From Affinundibacterium macrobrachii (lineage in GTDB: Bacteria > Pseudomonadota > Gammaproteobacteria > Burkholderiales > Burkholderiaceae_D), in the NCBI RefSeq assembly GCF_014652415.1, contig NZ_BMYT01000003.1:558001-622000 (forward strand): a stretch of DNA of 64,000 bases, in the 5' to 3' direction. Position numbers and translations under genes: made by a program. This document shows positions 41,138 through 52,565 of the stretch, in pieces (the first letter of the stretch is position 1; each line of letters opens with the position of its first letter). The notes beneath the pieces were generated by a model that had not been told where the DNA came from, made no database searches, and saw nothing but the letters and a program-made list of their open reading frames with translations.

Positions 41138-44100
41138 GTGCGGTTATTTGGGGATTCGTTCAACGCTAGCATCCACTTTTTACTTGGCATCGTGCTCTTG
41201 TGTAATGCGATGTATGCCAACGGACAAGTGCCGCAAACCACAAATACGATCGCCCCTATCGCGCCCATGCTGGGCTCGCCTATTATCCACAATTACGATT
41301 CCAAAACGTATAAAGCACACAGCCAAAATTGGATCTCCGTTCAAGATCAGCGCGGCATTATTTACTTTGGTAATTCTTCTGGCTTAATTGAATTCGATGG
41401 GCAGCGTTGGCAGAAGATTACAACCACTGGTAACCCTATTGTCCGCGCATTAGCGATTGCCCAAGATCAAACGATTTTTTATGGTTCTATTGGCGATCTT
41501 GGCTATCTCGCCGTGGATAAAAAAGGCAAAGTCGAAGCGATCTCGCTGCTGGAAAAGATTCCTACCCACGAGCACAACTTTAATGATGTGTGGCAGATTG
41601 AAATCACCTCGCATGGAACTTACTTTTTAACGCGTAGCAGAATTTTTCGTTACCACCAAGGTCAGATCAGCGTCATAAATGGAAAGTTTGCTTCATCGCA
41701 AGCGATGGTGATGAATGACCACCTTTTCTATGTGGATAGCGAACTTGGATTAAGTATGATTGCCGCTGGCGAAATCACCGCACTTCCGGATTTTGCAAAA
41801 GTGGCTAACGGTAAACGTGTAGTACTAAGTTCTTTTGGCCCACATCAAATTCTTGCAGCACGTGCTTCAGGCGACTTTCTTACACTCGATCTCGGCACAC
41901 TCTGGAACGATACACAAAAAACTTACCGCGCTCATAGCAACGATAAAACAGCAACGCTGATAAGCAAATTCAACACAGAAATCGATGACTACATCAGCAT
42001 CGATCAACTCTTTCTCTACAAGATGATACCGGTAGGTGAACAACTATTTGCCATCAGCACTATCAAGGGCGGCCTCATACTGCTCAATCGTCAAGGGAAA
42101 ATACATGCGGCAATCAATCGCAATGCGGGCTTGATCGACAATACAGTTGCCAGTGTGATGCTCGATAAAGCCAACAATCTTTGGGCGAGCACCAACTCAG
42201 GTATTTCTCATATTGAATTGAGTGTGCCACAAACTGTTTATAGCGCGCGCAATGGCATCGATGGAATTTCGATCTCTAGTATCGCGCATCAAACTGAGTT
42301 TTATGTTGGTACCTATCAAGCCATACTCAGACAAGTACCGTTTCACTATAAGCAATCACACGACGCCGCGCAGTTCGTCGCTATTCCCAATAGCCCGAGC
42401 GAGATTTGGCAGTTCAAAGAAATCGGCGGTGATCTGATGATTGCCTCTAGCCGTGGTTTATTCAAACTCGCAAATAATCAAGTGCAACGCATCAACGATT
42501 CTGGCACCGATGGCTATGCAATTGGTACTTCGCCACGTTGGCCCGATTATCTATTTATGGGAAAAATGGGTGGACTTGAAATTTTCAAACGCGAAAATAA
42601 AGAATGGAAGTTACTCCATCGATTCCCACAAATTCACGAAAACATTCGACGCATTAGCGCCGATGCTAGCGGCGATTTATGGTTATCTTCTGAAGTGCAA
42701 GGATTAATTCGCCTGCACTTTACAGGTGATGATCCTAGTCAAATTAGACTGCAACGAATCGGGCTTGAGCAAGGCTTACCGCATCTGAATGGAAATCGCG
42801 CCAAATTTATCGATGACACTTTATTCGTTACCACCAGCAAAGGGCTGTATAGCGCAAACATCGCTGCATGGTCAGATACCGCAGAACAAACACAATTTAA
42901 ACCAGACCCACGTTTTGGTGCACGATTTAGTGATGGCAGTCTTGGTGTAAGCGATATCAATGTGGTGCAAGCAGGCACTTATCTATTACAAACCGCAGAA
43001 GGTGTACAACTACTTCAACGCAAACCAGACGGTAGCTTTGAAAATAATAGCCAAGCATTTCGTGGCTTGAGTGCAAACGACGAATCAGCCTATGTGCATC
43101 CTGATGGCAGTATTTGGTTAATGGGAGAAAACCTTTATCGCATTAATACTCAAGCAGAAAAAAACTATACGCAAGCATTCTCCACCATGATAAGACGCGT
43201 GGCGGCGAATACTTCCGAGGTCATTTTTGAAGGTAGCTATGGCAATCAAGCTGCCATTGAGAATGCATTGACCGCTTTCCAATTAAAGCAAACGGCATCT
43301 TATACTCCACAACTCGCTTATCAACAAAATGCCTTAATGTTTGAATTTTCTGCCGACTTTTTTGAGAAGCCAGGTAGCACCCAATTTCAATATCAATTAG
43401 AAGGTTTTGATCCAGATTGGAGTGAATGGAGTAGCATCAGTTCCAAGGAATATACCAATATCCCAGAAGGTAATTATCACTTTCGTGTCAGAGCTAAAAA
43501 TATCTACGGCACCATATCGGACGAGGCAGTTTATCAGTTCAGTATTCTGCCACCGTGGTACCGCACCCATTGGGCGTACGCCTTATGGATCATCATGATC
43601 GGCGCCACCATATTTGGTGGCATACATCTATACACGCTGCGCTTACGTGCCAATAAAAGACACTTAGAACAAGAAATCATAGAACGCACGCGAGAAGCCA
43701 TGCTGCAAAAAGATGCCGCCGAACAGGCAAGGCATAAAATCGCGCTACTAGCAGAGATGGGTAAGCAAATCACCGCCTCGTTAGAAGTTCATGCAATCGA
43801 AAAGAGCCTGTACACCTTCGTCCAAGAACTAATACCAGGCAACACCTTTGGCATAGGCATTGTTGATTGGGAACATCGCGTCATTCGCTTCGACTACGTG
43901 ATCGAAAATGGACAAGCAATTCCATCTTATCAACGCAGTCTGGATGCAAGTGAACAACCTGCGACACAATGTGCACTGTCGGGCAAAGAACTACTCCTCA
44001 ATGAACTAACCCTAGACACTAGAGAGCTAGACAGCTTCATTAGTCTCGAATTTAATACCAGCCAAATTAAACTCGCTGACAATCAAGCGATGAAAATGCC

Positions 44101-45067
44101 ACGCTCCGCGATTTATGTACCAATTATGTTGAACCAGCGCGTGATAGGCGTGATCGCAGTACAAAGTGAAGATAGCAATACCTACCAAGAAAATGACGTC
44201 ACCATCCTACGCTCGCTCGGCTCTTATGCAGCAGTAGCGTTTGACAATGCGAGTTCTTATCAACGCCTGCAGATAACGCAAAGTAAATTAGTCGAACAAG
44301 AAAAACTAGCGGCGTTGGGTTCGCTCGTTGCAGGCATCGCGCATGAACTTAACACGCCTATCGGCAATAGTTTACTCACCGCGAGTTCGCTTGATGAACT
44401 CAGCGAACAATTAGTACAAGATGTTCAATCGGGAAGCATTCGGCGCTCGCGTTTAGAAAATTTCAGTGCGCAAACCAAAACCGCTTGCACGCTGTTAATG
44501 AGAAATTTAGAAAATGCCGCCAATCTGATTACCAGTTTCAAACAAATTGCGGTTGACCAAACCTCCGACAAACGACGCGTATTTAACTTACAAACCGTCA
44601 CCACCGAAGTCGCCTCCACGCTAGGTGGACGGATACGACGCGATCTACATCAACTCAAAATTCAAATCCCTTCGGATATCGAATTAGACAGCTACCCCGG
44701 CCCCTATGGGCAAGTAATCAGCAATATGATCATCAACGCACTGGTGCACGCGTTCGACGAAAAACACAGTGGTGAAATTCGTATTACGGCCAATCGCATT
44801 AATTTAGATAAAGTACGAATTCAAATCAAAGACAATGGAAAAGGCATCAGCGAAGACAATCTCAGCCGCATCTTCGATCCCTTCTTTACCACCCGCATGG
44901 GCCAAGGCGGAAGCGGCTTAGGCTTACACATCAGCTACAACATCGTCACCGCGATTTTGGGTGGTAATATCAAAGTCAAAAGCCGCATTGGAAAAGGCAC
45001 GATATTTGAATTAGTCCTGCCACTGATTGCGCCCAATCCATCAACAGAGATAGCTACGAAAAAATAG
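41138..45067 (+). CDS. Large propeller-type sensor histidine kinase without a receiver domain
   Basis: 1309 aa, membrane-bound. After a signal peptide there are about 14 periplasmic propeller-type (Reg_prop) repeats (e.g. DKANNLWASTNSGISHIE), then a Y_Y_Y domain (about 720-800: YQLEGFDPDWSEWSSISS), one membrane helix (about 810-832), a coiled stretch, a GAF domain (about 870-1045), a HisKA with the His in AGIAHELNTPIG (about 1068) and a HATPase with NALVHAF, DNGKGIS and GGSGLGLHIS. Unlike typical hybrid two-component systems of this architecture, it has no receiver or AraC domain and no response regulator is adjacent. The start is a GTG preceded by GAAGGAGG at 7 bp spacing; no ATG fits. Confidence 0.85.
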   Translation: MRLFGDSFNASIHFLLGIVLLCNAMYANGQVPQTTNTIAPIAPMLGSPIIHNYDSKTYKAHSQNWISVQDQRGIIYFGNSSGLIEFDGQRWQKITTTGNPIVRALAIAQDQTIFYGSIGDLGYLAVDKKGKVEAISLLEKIPTHEHNFNDVWQIEITSHGTYFLTRSRIFRYHQGQISVINGKFASSQAMVMNDHLFYVDSELGLSMIAAGEITALPDFAKVANGKRVVLSSFGPHQILAARASGDFLTLDLGTLWNDTQKTYRAHSNDKTATLISKFNTEIDDYISIDQLFLYKMIPVGEQLFAISTIKGGLILLNRQGKIHAAINRNAGLIDNTVASVMLDKANNLWASTNSGISHIELSVPQTVYSARNGIDGISISSIAHQTEFYVGTYQAILRQVPFHYKQSHDAAQFVAIPNSPSEIWQFKEIGGDLMIASSRGLFKLANNQVQRINDSGTDGYAIGTSPRWPDYLFMGKMGGLEIFKRENKEWKLLHRFPQIHENIRRISADASGDLWLSSEVQGLIRLHFTGDDPSQIRLQRIGLEQGLPHLNGNRAKFIDDTLFVTTSKGLYSANIAAWSDTAEQTQFKPDPRFGARFSDGSLGVSDINVVQAGTYLLQTAEGVQLLQRKPDGSFENNSQAFRGLSANDESAYVHPDGSIWLMGENLYRINTQAEKNYTQAFSTMIRRVAANTSEVIFEGSYGNQAAIENALTAFQLKQTASYTPQLAYQQNALMFEFSADFFEKPGSTQFQYQLEGFDPDWSEWSSISSKEYTNIPEGNYHFRVRAKNIYGTISDEAVYQFSILPPWYRTHWAYALWIIMIGATIFGGIHLYTLRLRANKRHLEQEIIERTREAMLQKDAAEQARHKIALLAEMGKQITASLEVHAIEKSLYTFVQELIPGNTFGIGIVDWEHRVIRFDYVIENGQAIPSYQRSLDASEQPATQCALSGKELLLNELTLDTRELDSFISLEFNTSQIKLADNQAMKMPRSAIYVPIMLNQRVIGVIAVQSEDSNTYQENDVTILRSLGSYAAVAFDNASSYQRLQITQSKLVEQEKLAALGSLVAGIAHELNTPIGNSLLTASSLDELSEQLVQDVQSGSIRRSRLENFSAQTKTACTLLMRNLENAANLITSFKQIAVDQTSDKRRVFNLQTVTTEVASTLGGRIRRDLHQLKIQIPSDIELDSYPGPYGQVISNMIINALVHAFDEKHSGEIRITANRINLDKVRIQIKDNGKGISEDNLSRIFDPFFTTRMGQGGSGLGLHISYNIVTAILGGNIKVKSRIGKGTIFELVLPLIAPNPSTEIATKK

Positions 45068-45403
45068 TTCTTAAACCTATGCATACTTGTATCGTTCAAA
45101 AGACCTTGTCGAATGAATAAGCTTAAAGTGTTCGACAATTCCTAGGATACAAAGATACTTTTTAATCAGGACGCTCAATGCAAAACACTTCTCTAAATGC
45201 ACTAACAATTTAACTCTAGCCATCACTTGTGTCTATCAGGCGTACTGTCACCAACTTAAGTACTACATCAACAATATTGCACGATAAGAAGATATCGAAT
45301 AAAAAAACCTCCAACACATCTGATAAAAGACACATTGGAGGGAAGCCTTAAACAACACGGTGCTACTCAAAATTTTGGTACAACTGCAGTCACCACAGAA
45401 TAA
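45068..45403. other. 336-bp convergent intergenic region
   Basis: Between the plus-strand sensor kinase and the minus-strand gltD. Contains the gltD terminator at 45301-45341; nothing else identifiable. Confidence 0.5.
45301..45341 (-). terminator. Rho-independent terminator of gltBD
   Basis: On the minus strand CCTCCAA and TTGGAGG form a 7-bp stem around a 20-nt loop that can extend, followed by seven T. Lies about 60 bp after the gltD stop. Confidence 0.8.
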
Positions 45404-46867
45404 TCATCGTGGCAAAACGGATTCTCCCATCAAGAACGCATCAACTTCACGTGCGCATTGGCGGCCTTCGCGGATTGCCCATACAACTAAAGATTGACCA
45501 CGGCGCATATCGCCAGCTGCGTAAACTTTTTCTACATTGGTTTTGTAGCAGCCTTCACCATCGGTCGTAGCGCGTGCATTGCCGCGGGCATCTTTATCGA
45601 CACCGAAGGCTTCTAAAACTTGGCCAACTGGTGAGACGAAACCCATCGCTAACAGTACTAAATCTGCCTTCATTTCGAATTCAGAATCAGGCACTTCACT
45701 CATCTTGCCGTCTTTCCATTCGACGCGACATGCGATCAGTTTTTCTACTTTGCCGCCCTTACCTTCTAAGCGTTTCGTCGCTACTGCCCAATCACGATCA
45801 CAGCCCTCTTCATGCGAAGAGGATGTACGTAATTTGGTAGGCCAGTAAGGCCATACTAAAGGCTTGTTTTCTTGCTCTGGTGGTTGTGGCATCAGTTCAA
45901 ATTGAGCGACTGATTTTGCGCCATGTCGATTCGAAGTTCCTACGCAATCTGAACCTGTATCACCACCACCAATCACGACCACGTGCTTACCGCTTGCCAT
46001 GATCTGATCTTTATATTTGTCTCCTGCATTCACCTTATTTTGCACCGGCAAAAATTCCATTGCGAAGTGCACACCTTTGAGCTCGCGACCAGGCACAGGC
46101 AAATCGCGCGGCACTTCTGCGCCACCTGCAACGATCACAGCATCAAATTCTTTTTTCAACTCGTCGGGAGACACTGTCTCTTTTGACCAGTTTGTAATAT
46201 TGCTTGGGAAATTTTTACCGACTAAAACGCCAGTACGAAAAGTCACTCCCTCTGCTTGCATTTGTTCAACGCGACGGTCGATATGAGATTTCTCCATTTT
46301 GAAATCAGGAATGCCGTAACGCAGCAAGCCTCCAACGCGATCATTTTTCTCAAAAACTGTGACATCATGACCAGCGCGCGCTAGTTGCTGAGCCGCCGCC
46401 AAACCTGCTGGGCCAGAGCCGACAATCGCCACTTTCTTACCAGTCTTCTGCGCCGGAATTTGTGGTGTAACCCAACCATTTTCCCAGCCTTTGTCGATGA
46501 TGAAGTGTTCAATCGATTTGATGCCGACTGGCAGTTCGTTGATCCCGAGTGTGCAAGCAGATTCACAAGGTGCTGGGCAAATTCTTCCAGTGAACTCTGG
46601 AAAGTTATTCGTTGAATGCAGCACTTCCAAAGCTTGTTGGTAGTTGCCGTTATAAGTCAGATCATTCCAATCAGGGATGATGTTATTGACTGGACAGCCG
46701 TTATTACAAAACGGAATGCCGCAATCCATACAACGTGCAGCTTGGATCTTGGCTTGTCCATCATCCAAGTGCATCAAAAATTCTTTGTAATGCTTCAGGC
46801 GTGTTTTAGGCGCTTCACTCGCTTCTTGCAAGCGCTGGTATTCCATAAAACCGGTTACTTTTCCCAT
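45404..46867 (-). CDS. gltD: Glutamate synthase small subunit (NADPH), GltD
   Basis: 487 aa, passes electrons from NADPH via FAD to the iron-sulfur clusters of GltB. The N-terminal Cys cluster [17 protein letters not shown] and CPAPCESAC ligate [4Fe-4S]; FAD motif [20 protein letters not shown] motif [12 protein letters not shown]. It is the second gene after gltB; the 257-bp gap contains an inverted repeat element. Confidence 0.96.
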   Translation of the reverse strand: MGKVTGFMEYQRLQEASEAPKTRLKHYKEFLMHLDDGQAKIQAARCMDCGIPFCNNGCPVNNIIPDWNDLTYNGNYQQALEVLHSTNNFPEFTGRICPAPCESACTLGINELPVGIKSIEHFIIDKGWENGWVTPQIPAQKTGKKVAIVGSGPAGLAAAQQLARAGHDVTVFEKNDRVGGLLRYGIPDFKMEKSHIDRRVEQMQAEGVTFRTGVLVGKNFPSNITNWSKETVSPDELKKEFDAVIVAGGAEVPRDLPVPGRELKGVHFAMEFLPVQNKVNAGDKYKDQIMASGKHVVVIGGGDTGSDCVGTSNRHGAKSVAQFELMPQPPEQENKPLVWPYWPTKLRTSSSHEEGCDRDWAVATKRLEGKGGKVEKLIACRVEWKDGKMSEVPDSEFEMKADLVLLAMGFVSPVGQVLEAFGVDKDARGNARATTDGEGCYKTNVEKVYAAGDMRRGQSLVVWAIREGRQCAREVDAFLMGESVLPR

Positions 46868-46964
46868 GATAAAACCTCTAATTTGCTAGGCGCTATGCGC
46901 GTGTTTTAACTTTTTAAATCTTTTTGTAAAGGCCGCTGTAAGCGCAGATTCGGAGTCGTGAATT

Positions 46965-47065
46965 CCCTCCCCTTCAAGGGGAGGGCTAGGGTGGGGATGG
47001 GTTTTGGTGGTACGAACAAACAAACCCCATCCCCATCCCAACCTTCCCCTTGAAGGGGAAGGAGT
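46965..47065. repeat. REP/BIME-like inverted-repeat element, copy 2
   Basis: A roughly 100-bp element with two inverse arms: CCTCCCCTTCAAGGGGAGG then G-rich to GGGATGGG, and the mirror arm ending CTTGAAGGGGAAGGAG. It is clearly homologous to copy 1 at 35795-35907 but the left palindrome differs slightly (GGAGGGCTAGG preserved). It stands between gltB and gltD and may protect the gltB 3' end or limit gltD expression. Confidence 0.8.
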
Positions 47066-47124
47066 AATACCAAACCACCGTTTCTCTGCGACCTCTGCGC
47101 CTCTGCGGCGATGTTACTCAGCCC

Positions 47125-50100
47125 TTAAGCCGCTTTTTCCAACTTCAAAGCAGCCTGTTCCGCTACATACATCTCAGCCAAGGCGCGTTTGTATTCGTTC
47201 GGGAATACCTTCACAAACTTCGCGCGGCTGCGTGCCCAGTCGTCCAGCAAATTACGCGCACGGGTGCTGCCTGTATGTTTGAAATGACGTTCAATCGAAC
47301 TACGCAAAATCGCTTCATCCGTTTCACGCTGACCACCGCGTGTTTTCGCGTGCCACAGAGATTTGTCTATGGTTTTCTCTTGCTCATCACCCGCTAACAC
47401 CGATTCCAAACTCACCATCGCCATATTGCATTTCGCTGCAAACTCGCCGTCTGGATCGTAGACATACGCAATACCGCCTGACATACCTGCTGCAAAGTTA
47501 CGACCGGTCGCGCCGAGTACCACCACCGTGCCGCCTGTCATGTATTCGCAGCCATGATCACCCGTGCCTTCGATGATCGCTAATGCACCAGAATTACGTA
47601 CCGCAAAACGCTCGCCCGCTACACCGTTGATGAAAGCTTCACCGGCAATTGCACCGTACAACACTGTATTGCCACAAATGATGTTATCGACTGCCCAACC
47701 ACGGAATTCGGTATTTGGACGGATGATGATGCGACCACCTGACAAGCCTTTACCAACATAGTCATTGCCTTCGCCAACCAAATCCAAGGTCACACCACGT
47801 GCCAAGAACGCGCCAGCAGATTGGCCCGCTGTACCTTGTAACTGCACGTGGATAGTGTCATCGGGTAAGCCAGCATGGCCGTAACGTTTCGCCACTTCAC
47901 CCGACAACATGGCACCAACCGTGCGGTTTAAGTTTTTAATTGGCTGGATGAAAGAAACTTTTTCGCCGGTTTCCAAAGCCAATTTCGCTTGTGCGATCAA
48001 CTTATTGTCGAGTGCCTTATCCAAACCGTGATCTTGGTCTTCCACATGACGAACCGCAGCATCAGCACCCGCATCCACTTGATGGAAAATGCGACTGAAA
48101 TCTAAGCCCTTGGCTTTCCAGTGCGAGATCGCTTTCGACTTGTCTAACAGATCAACGCGACCAATCAATTCGTCGTAAGTGCGGATACCCAATTGCGCCA
48201 TAATTTGACGCGCTTCCTCTGCGACGAAGAAGAAATAGTTCACCACATATTCTGGCTTGCCAGAGAATTTCTTACGCAGTTCTGGATCTTGTGTTGCCAC
48301 ACCGACCGGGCAAGTATTCAAATGGCACTTGCGCATCATGATGCAACCTTCCACCACCAATGGTGCTGTCGCAAAACCGATTTCATCAGCACCCAACATC
48401 GCAGCAATCACCACGTCACGGCCAGTCTTCATTTGACCATCAGCCTGTACGCGAACACGACCACGCAAACCATTCAAGACCAAGGTTTGCTGTGCTTCGG
48501 ACAAGCCGAGTTCCCAAGGCGTGCCAGCATGCTTGATCGATGACAAAGGCGATGCACCAGTACCACCGTCATGACCTGCGATCACGATGTGATCTGACTT
48601 CGCTTTGGTCACACCAGCAGCAATCGTACCGACACCCACTTCGGATACCAATTTCACAGAGATCGATGCACGTGGATTGACGTTTTTCAAATCATGAATC
48701 AATTGCGCCAAATCTTCGATCGAGTAAATATCGTGGTGCGGTGGCGGAGAAATCAGGCCCACACCTGGCACAGAGAAACGCAATTTAGCGATGTAATCAG
48801 ATACCTTATGACCTGGCAACTGACCACCTTCACCTGGCTTCGCACCTTGTGCCATCTTGATCTGAATCTGATCAGCGGAACACAAGTATTCTGCAGTCAC
48901 ACCAAAACGACCAGACGCGACTTGCTTAATGCGTGAACGCAATGAATCGCCTTCTTGCAAATCAATATCCACTTCGACTTGATCACGCCCAATCACCGAC
49001 GCCAAACTCGCGCCCTGCTTGATCGGAATACCCTTCAATTCTTGTGTGTAGCGAGCAGGATCTTCGCCGCCCTCACCGGTATTCGATTTGCCGCCGATAC
49101 GGTTCATCGCCACCGCCAAAGTCGCGTGCGCTTCGGTACTAATTGATCCCATAGACATCGCGCCAGTTGCAAAGCGTTTGACAATCTCTTTGGCTGGCTC
49201 AACCTGATCCAGCGGAATCGCTTTGCTAGGATCAATCTTAAATTCAAACAAGCCACGCAAAGTCATATGACGTTTGGATTGATCATTGATGATCTGTGCG
49301 TATTCTTTGTAGGAATTAAAGTTATTCGAACGTGTGGAATGCTGCAACTTCGCAATCGAATCTGGCGTCCACATATGGTCTTCACCACGGATACGGAATG
49401 CATATTCACCACCCGCATCCAAAGCATTGGTCAGCACAGGATCGCTACCAAAAGCGGCCTTGTGCAAACGCATCGCTTCTTCTGCTACTTCAAATACACC
49501 AATACCTTCGACATTCGATGCCGTACCTTTGAAGTATTTATCGACCAAGGATTTATTCAAACCAACGGCTTCAAAAATCTGCGCGCCGCAGTAAGACATA
49601 TAAGTCGAGATACCCATTTTCGACATGACTTTATGCAAGCCCTTGCCGATCGCTTTGGTGTAGTTGTAGATGGCTTTTTCTGCGTCGACATCTTTCAGCT
49701 TGTTTGCCATGTCAGCGAGCGTTTGCATCGCCAAGTATGGATGTACCGCTTCTGCGCCATAGCCAGCCAACAAAGCGAAGTGATGTGTTTCACGCGCTGA
49801 ACCTGTTTCTACGACCAAGCCGGTAGTGGTCCGCAAACCCTTGCTCACCAAATGTTGATGCACAGTAGAAGTCGCCAACAAGGCAGGAATCGCCACAAAA
49901 TTTGCATCCATTTTGCGATCAGTAATGATCATGATGTTGTGACCAGATTTGACCGCATCGACTACTTCCGCACAGATGGATGCTAAGCGCGCTTCAATAC
50001 CATCTTTGCCCCAAGCGACTGGATAGCAAATATCGAGTTCGTAAGATTTGAACTTGCCGCCCGTATTCGCACTGATATTGCGCAGCTTGGCGATATCGTC

Positions 50101-51807
50101 GAAATTCAAGATCGGTTGCGATACTTCCAGACGCATCGGTGGATTGATGTTGTTGGTGTCGAGCAGATTCGGCTTAGGACCAATGAAAGACACCAAGGAC
50201 ATCACCATCGCTTCGCGGATAGGATCGATCGGTGGATTCGTCACTTGCGCGAATAACTGTTTGAAATAGTTGTAGAGCGGTTTGAGCTTGTTGGACATCA
50301 CCGCCAAAGAAGCATCATTGCCCATAGAACCAATCGCTTCTTCACCCGATACTGCCATCGGTTCCATCAAGAATTTAATGTCTTCCTGAGTGTAACCAAA
50401 CGCTTGCTGGCGATCCAATAAGGACGCAGCTTCTGGCGTATTGTCTGGCTCGCCTTTCAAGGAACTGAGCTTGATACGCACTGAATTAATCCACTGCTTG
50501 TATGGCTTGGCATTCGCGTAGGTATCTTTGATTTCTTTATCGTCGATGATGCGACCTGCTTCTAAGTCGATCAAGAACATCTTGCCCGGTTGCAGACGCC
50601 ATTTTTTGATGATGCGAGCTTCTGGAATTGGCAATACGCCCGATTCCGACGCCATCACCACTAAATCATCGTCAGTAATAATGTAACGCGCTGGACGCAA
50701 ACCATTGCGATCCAAGGTACCGCCGATTTGACGGCCATCAGTAAATGCCATCGCCGCTGGGCCATCCCATGGTTCCATCATCGCGGCGTGGTATTCGTAG
50801 AAAGCGCGACGGTTGTCGTCCATCATGGTGTGGTTTTCCCAAGCTTCAGGAATCATCATCATCATCGCTTGGGCGATTGGATAACCTGCCATCACCAATA
50901 GTTCAAGCGCGTTATCAAAACTTGCGGTATCGGATTGACCTTCAAAAATCAGTGGATAGAGTTTTTGCAAATCGTCACCGAGCACCGCGGACTTCATCAC
51001 GCCTTCACGTGCACGCATCCAGTTGAAATTACCTTTAACGGTATTGATCTCACCGTTGTGCGCAATCATGCGGTAGGGGTGAGCCAATGGCCATTCAGGG
51101 AAAGTATTGGTGGAGAAACGCTGATGCACCAAAGCCAAAGCTGACACACAACGTTCGTCTTGCAAATCTTTGTAATAAACGCCGACTTGGTCAGCCAACA
51201 GCAAACCTTTGTAGACAATCGTGCGCGCCGACATCGAAGGCACGAAGTATTCTTTACCATGCAAGAGGTGCAAAGCCTCAATCGCGTGTACTGCCGATTT
51301 ACGAATCACGTACAACTTACGTTCCAAAGCATCGGTCACCATGATGTCTGGACCACGACCGATAAAGATCTGGCGAATCACAGGCTCTTTTTCACGCACA
51401 GTCGGCGACATCGGCATTTCACGATCCACCGGCACATCGCGCCAGCCCAAGACCACTTGGCCTTCAGCTCGCACCGCACGTTCGATTTCTTGTTCGCACG
51501 CCAAACGCGAAGCATGTTCCTTCGGTAAGAAGATCATGCCCACGCCATACTCACCTGGCGGTGGCAAGTCCACACCTTGCTTCGCCATCTCTTCGCGATA
51601 GTATTGGTCAGGAATCTGAATCAACACACCCGCACCGTCACCCATTAAGGCATCAGCACCGACCGCGCCACGGTGATCCAAATTTTTCAGAATCAACAAA
51701 CCTTGCTCAACGATGGCATGCGACTTCTTGCCCTTAATGTGAGCAACAAAACCGACACCGCAGGCGTCTTTTTCATTACTTGGATCGTATAAACCTTGTG
51801 CGTGCAT
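47125..51807 (-). CDS. gltB: Glutamate synthase large subunit, GltB
   Basis: 1560 aa. The N-terminal glutamine amidotransferase has its Cys nucleophile after a short propeptide ([10 protein letters not shown], Cys16-like), then a central domain, a TIM-barrel FMN synthase domain ([21 protein letters not shown]) with a 3Fe-4S Cys motif ([17 protein letters not shown]), and a C-terminal beta-helix ([12 protein letters not shown]). It makes glutamate from 2-oxoglutarate and glutamine with GltD. First gene of gltBD. Confidence 0.97.
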   Translation of the reverse strand: MHAQGLYDPSNEKDACGVGFVAHIKGKKSHAIVEQGLLILKNLDHRGAVGADALMGDGAGVLIQIPDQYYREEMAKQGVDLPPPGEYGVGMIFLPKEHASRLACEQEIERAVRAEGQVVLGWRDVPVDREMPMSPTVREKEPVIRQIFIGRGPDIMVTDALERKLYVIRKSAVHAIEALHLLHGKEYFVPSMSARTIVYKGLLLADQVGVYYKDLQDERCVSALALVHQRFSTNTFPEWPLAHPYRMIAHNGEINTVKGNFNWMRAREGVMKSAVLGDDLQKLYPLIFEGQSDTASFDNALELLVMAGYPIAQAMMMMIPEAWENHTMMDDNRRAFYEYHAAMMEPWDGPAAMAFTDGRQIGGTLDRNGLRPARYIITDDDLVVMASESGVLPIPEARIIKKWRLQPGKMFLIDLEAGRIIDDKEIKDTYANAKPYKQWINSVRIKLSSLKGEPDNTPEAASLLDRQQAFGYTQEDIKFLMEPMAVSGEEAIGSMGNDASLAVMSNKLKPLYNYFKQLFAQVTNPPIDPIREAMVMSLVSFIGPKPNLLDTNNINPPMRLEVSQPILNFDDIAKLRNISANTGGKFKSYELDICYPVAWGKDGIEARLASICAEVVDAVKSGHNIMIITDRKMDANFVAIPALLATSTVHQHLVSKGLRTTTGLVVETGSARETHHFALLAGYGAEAVHPYLAMQTLADMANKLKDVDAEKAIYNYTKAIGKGLHKVMSKMGISTYMSYCGAQIFEAVGLNKSLVDKYFKGTASNVEGIGVFEVAEEAMRLHKAAFGSDPVLTNALDAGGEYAFRIRGEDHMWTPDSIAKLQHSTRSNNFNSYKEYAQIINDQSKRHMTLRGLFEFKIDPSKAIPLDQVEPAKEIVKRFATGAMSMGSISTEAHATLAVAMNRIGGKSNTGEGGEDPARYTQELKGIPIKQGASLASVIGRDQVEVDIDLQEGDSLRSRIKQVASGRFGVTAEYLCSADQIQIKMAQGAKPGEGGQLPGHKVSDYIAKLRFSVPGVGLISPPPHHDIYSIEDLAQLIHDLKNVNPRASISVKLVSEVGVGTIAAGVTKAKSDHIVIAGHDGGTGASPLSSIKHAGTPWELGLSEAQQTLVLNGLRGRVRVQADGQMKTGRDVVIAAMLGADEIGFATAPLVVEGCIMMRKCHLNTCPVGVATQDPELRKKFSGKPEYVVNYFFFVAEEARQIMAQLGIRTYDELIGRVDLLDKSKAISHWKAKGLDFSRIFHQVDAGADAAVRHVEDQDHGLDKALDNKLIAQAKLALETGEKVSFIQPIKNLNRTVGAMLSGEVAKRYGHAGLPDDTIHVQLQGTAGQSAGAFLARGVTLDLVGEGNDYVGKGLSGGRIIIRPNTEFRGWAVDNIICGNTVLYGAIAGEAFINGVAGERFAVRNSGALAIIEGTGDHGCEYMTGGTVVVLGATGRNFAAGMSGGIAYVYDPDGEFAAKCNMAMVSLESVLAGDEQEKTIDKSLWHAKTRGGQRETDEAILRSSIERHFKHTGSTRARNLLDDWARSRAKFVKVFPNEYKRALAEMYVAEQAALKLEKAA

Positions 51808-52382
51808 AACATTCCCCTACTTTGCGTGATACCGAAATACCTACTGATGTTTTGCGAGAACCTCCAAATAAAGTTTTGAAAACTCGCAAACAGACAATGA
51901 AAATTCAAACTTGGGCTCAAGAATAGTGCAGCGCAACAGGAAAAACAACAAGAACAATTAGGGTCAGAGTTTATAAAAATTGGTCTTATTTTTCATCATT
52001 TTTTATTGGGGACGGAGTAAATATAACTATGCGCATTGACCACTATGAAACAGGCGATTAATTATGCTCTCTTGTTGCATTTCGTTTGTGAAGTGGTTAT
52101 GTGGAGCCTGTGAAAGTTAGTGCGCGCTTTGCACCCAAAAAGGTCATTAGGGCGAAGAACAAACAACAAAATTTGTCCAACTCAGAGGTTCCTTTTGTTA
52201 AACTGGACTTATATACAGTATAACAACGAAGCCTCAAGCCCCATCTGCTTTACACAGGCATTAGAACATCATTGCATTAAATGCATGCATGTGTTAACTT
52301 TGGTTTTTTCACTTTAAAACAAGTTCCCTGGAAATAGAGAGCTAGTGTGTAAATTTGGGTAACCAAATATAGTACACAATAA
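51808..52382. other. Intergenic leader region between gltB and the cassette array
   Basis: No convincing gene. It contains an imperfect direct repeat, GGGTCAGAGT (51961-51970) and GGGACGGAGT (52009-52018), and a LexA-like half site at 52203-52218 (CTGG, then TATACAG). A dyad GTGTA-(N)-TACAC at 52347-52377 encloses TTTGGGTAACCAAA. The promoter of gltB (minus strand) should lie near 51810-51960. Confidence 0.5.
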
Positions 52383-52398
52383 CTGTATGTTTATACAG
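52383..52398. promoter_or_regulatory. LexA (SOS) box
   Basis: The 16-mer CTGTATGTTTATACAG matches the proteobacterial LexA consensus CTGT-N8-ACAG, with the preferred TATA-type centre. It lies 241 bp upstream of the first cassette core site. What it controls is not certain; see findings. Confidence 0.75.
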
Positions 52399-52420
52399 CT
52401 CGAAAAAAATGCTATTTAGT

Positions 52421-52483
52421 GAAGCGATGAACACCAGCGCGAATAACGACAAGTCGTTGATTCGGACAGGCGATCATCGCTTC
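52421..52483. other. Long stem-loop next to the LexA box
   Basis: A 63-nt inverted-repeat structure. GAAGCGATGA (52421-52430) pairs perfectly with TCATCGCTTC (52474-52483), an inner pair CGAAT/ATTCG and a terminal AACGAC-AA-GTCGTT hairpin complete it. Function unknown; it could be a structured RNA, a cruciform or part of a recombination site. Confidence 0.7.
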
Positions 52484-52565
52484 AGGTATAAAGCATTTGA
52501 ACGGGCAAAATTTTGGAGAGTTCGTGGATAAAATTGCTTTGCCGTTGCTCGCCGCTCTCTATTCC

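Noticed and set aside
52110-52223. A basic 37-aa frame starting with GTG
   Set aside because: No homologue, overlaps a LexA-like site and is probably chance.
51808-52382. Integrase gene relic on the minus strand left of the LexA box
   Set aside because: I translated by eye and saw no integrase motif; stop codons are frequent.
52421-52483. The long stem-loop as a further attC site
   Set aside because: It lacks the ACTTAAC/GTTRRRY core pair at its ends.
52410-52529. A roughly 40-codon frame downstream of the LexA box
   Set aside because: It lies inside the long stem-loop and has no ribosome site; the base pairing explains the sequence better.
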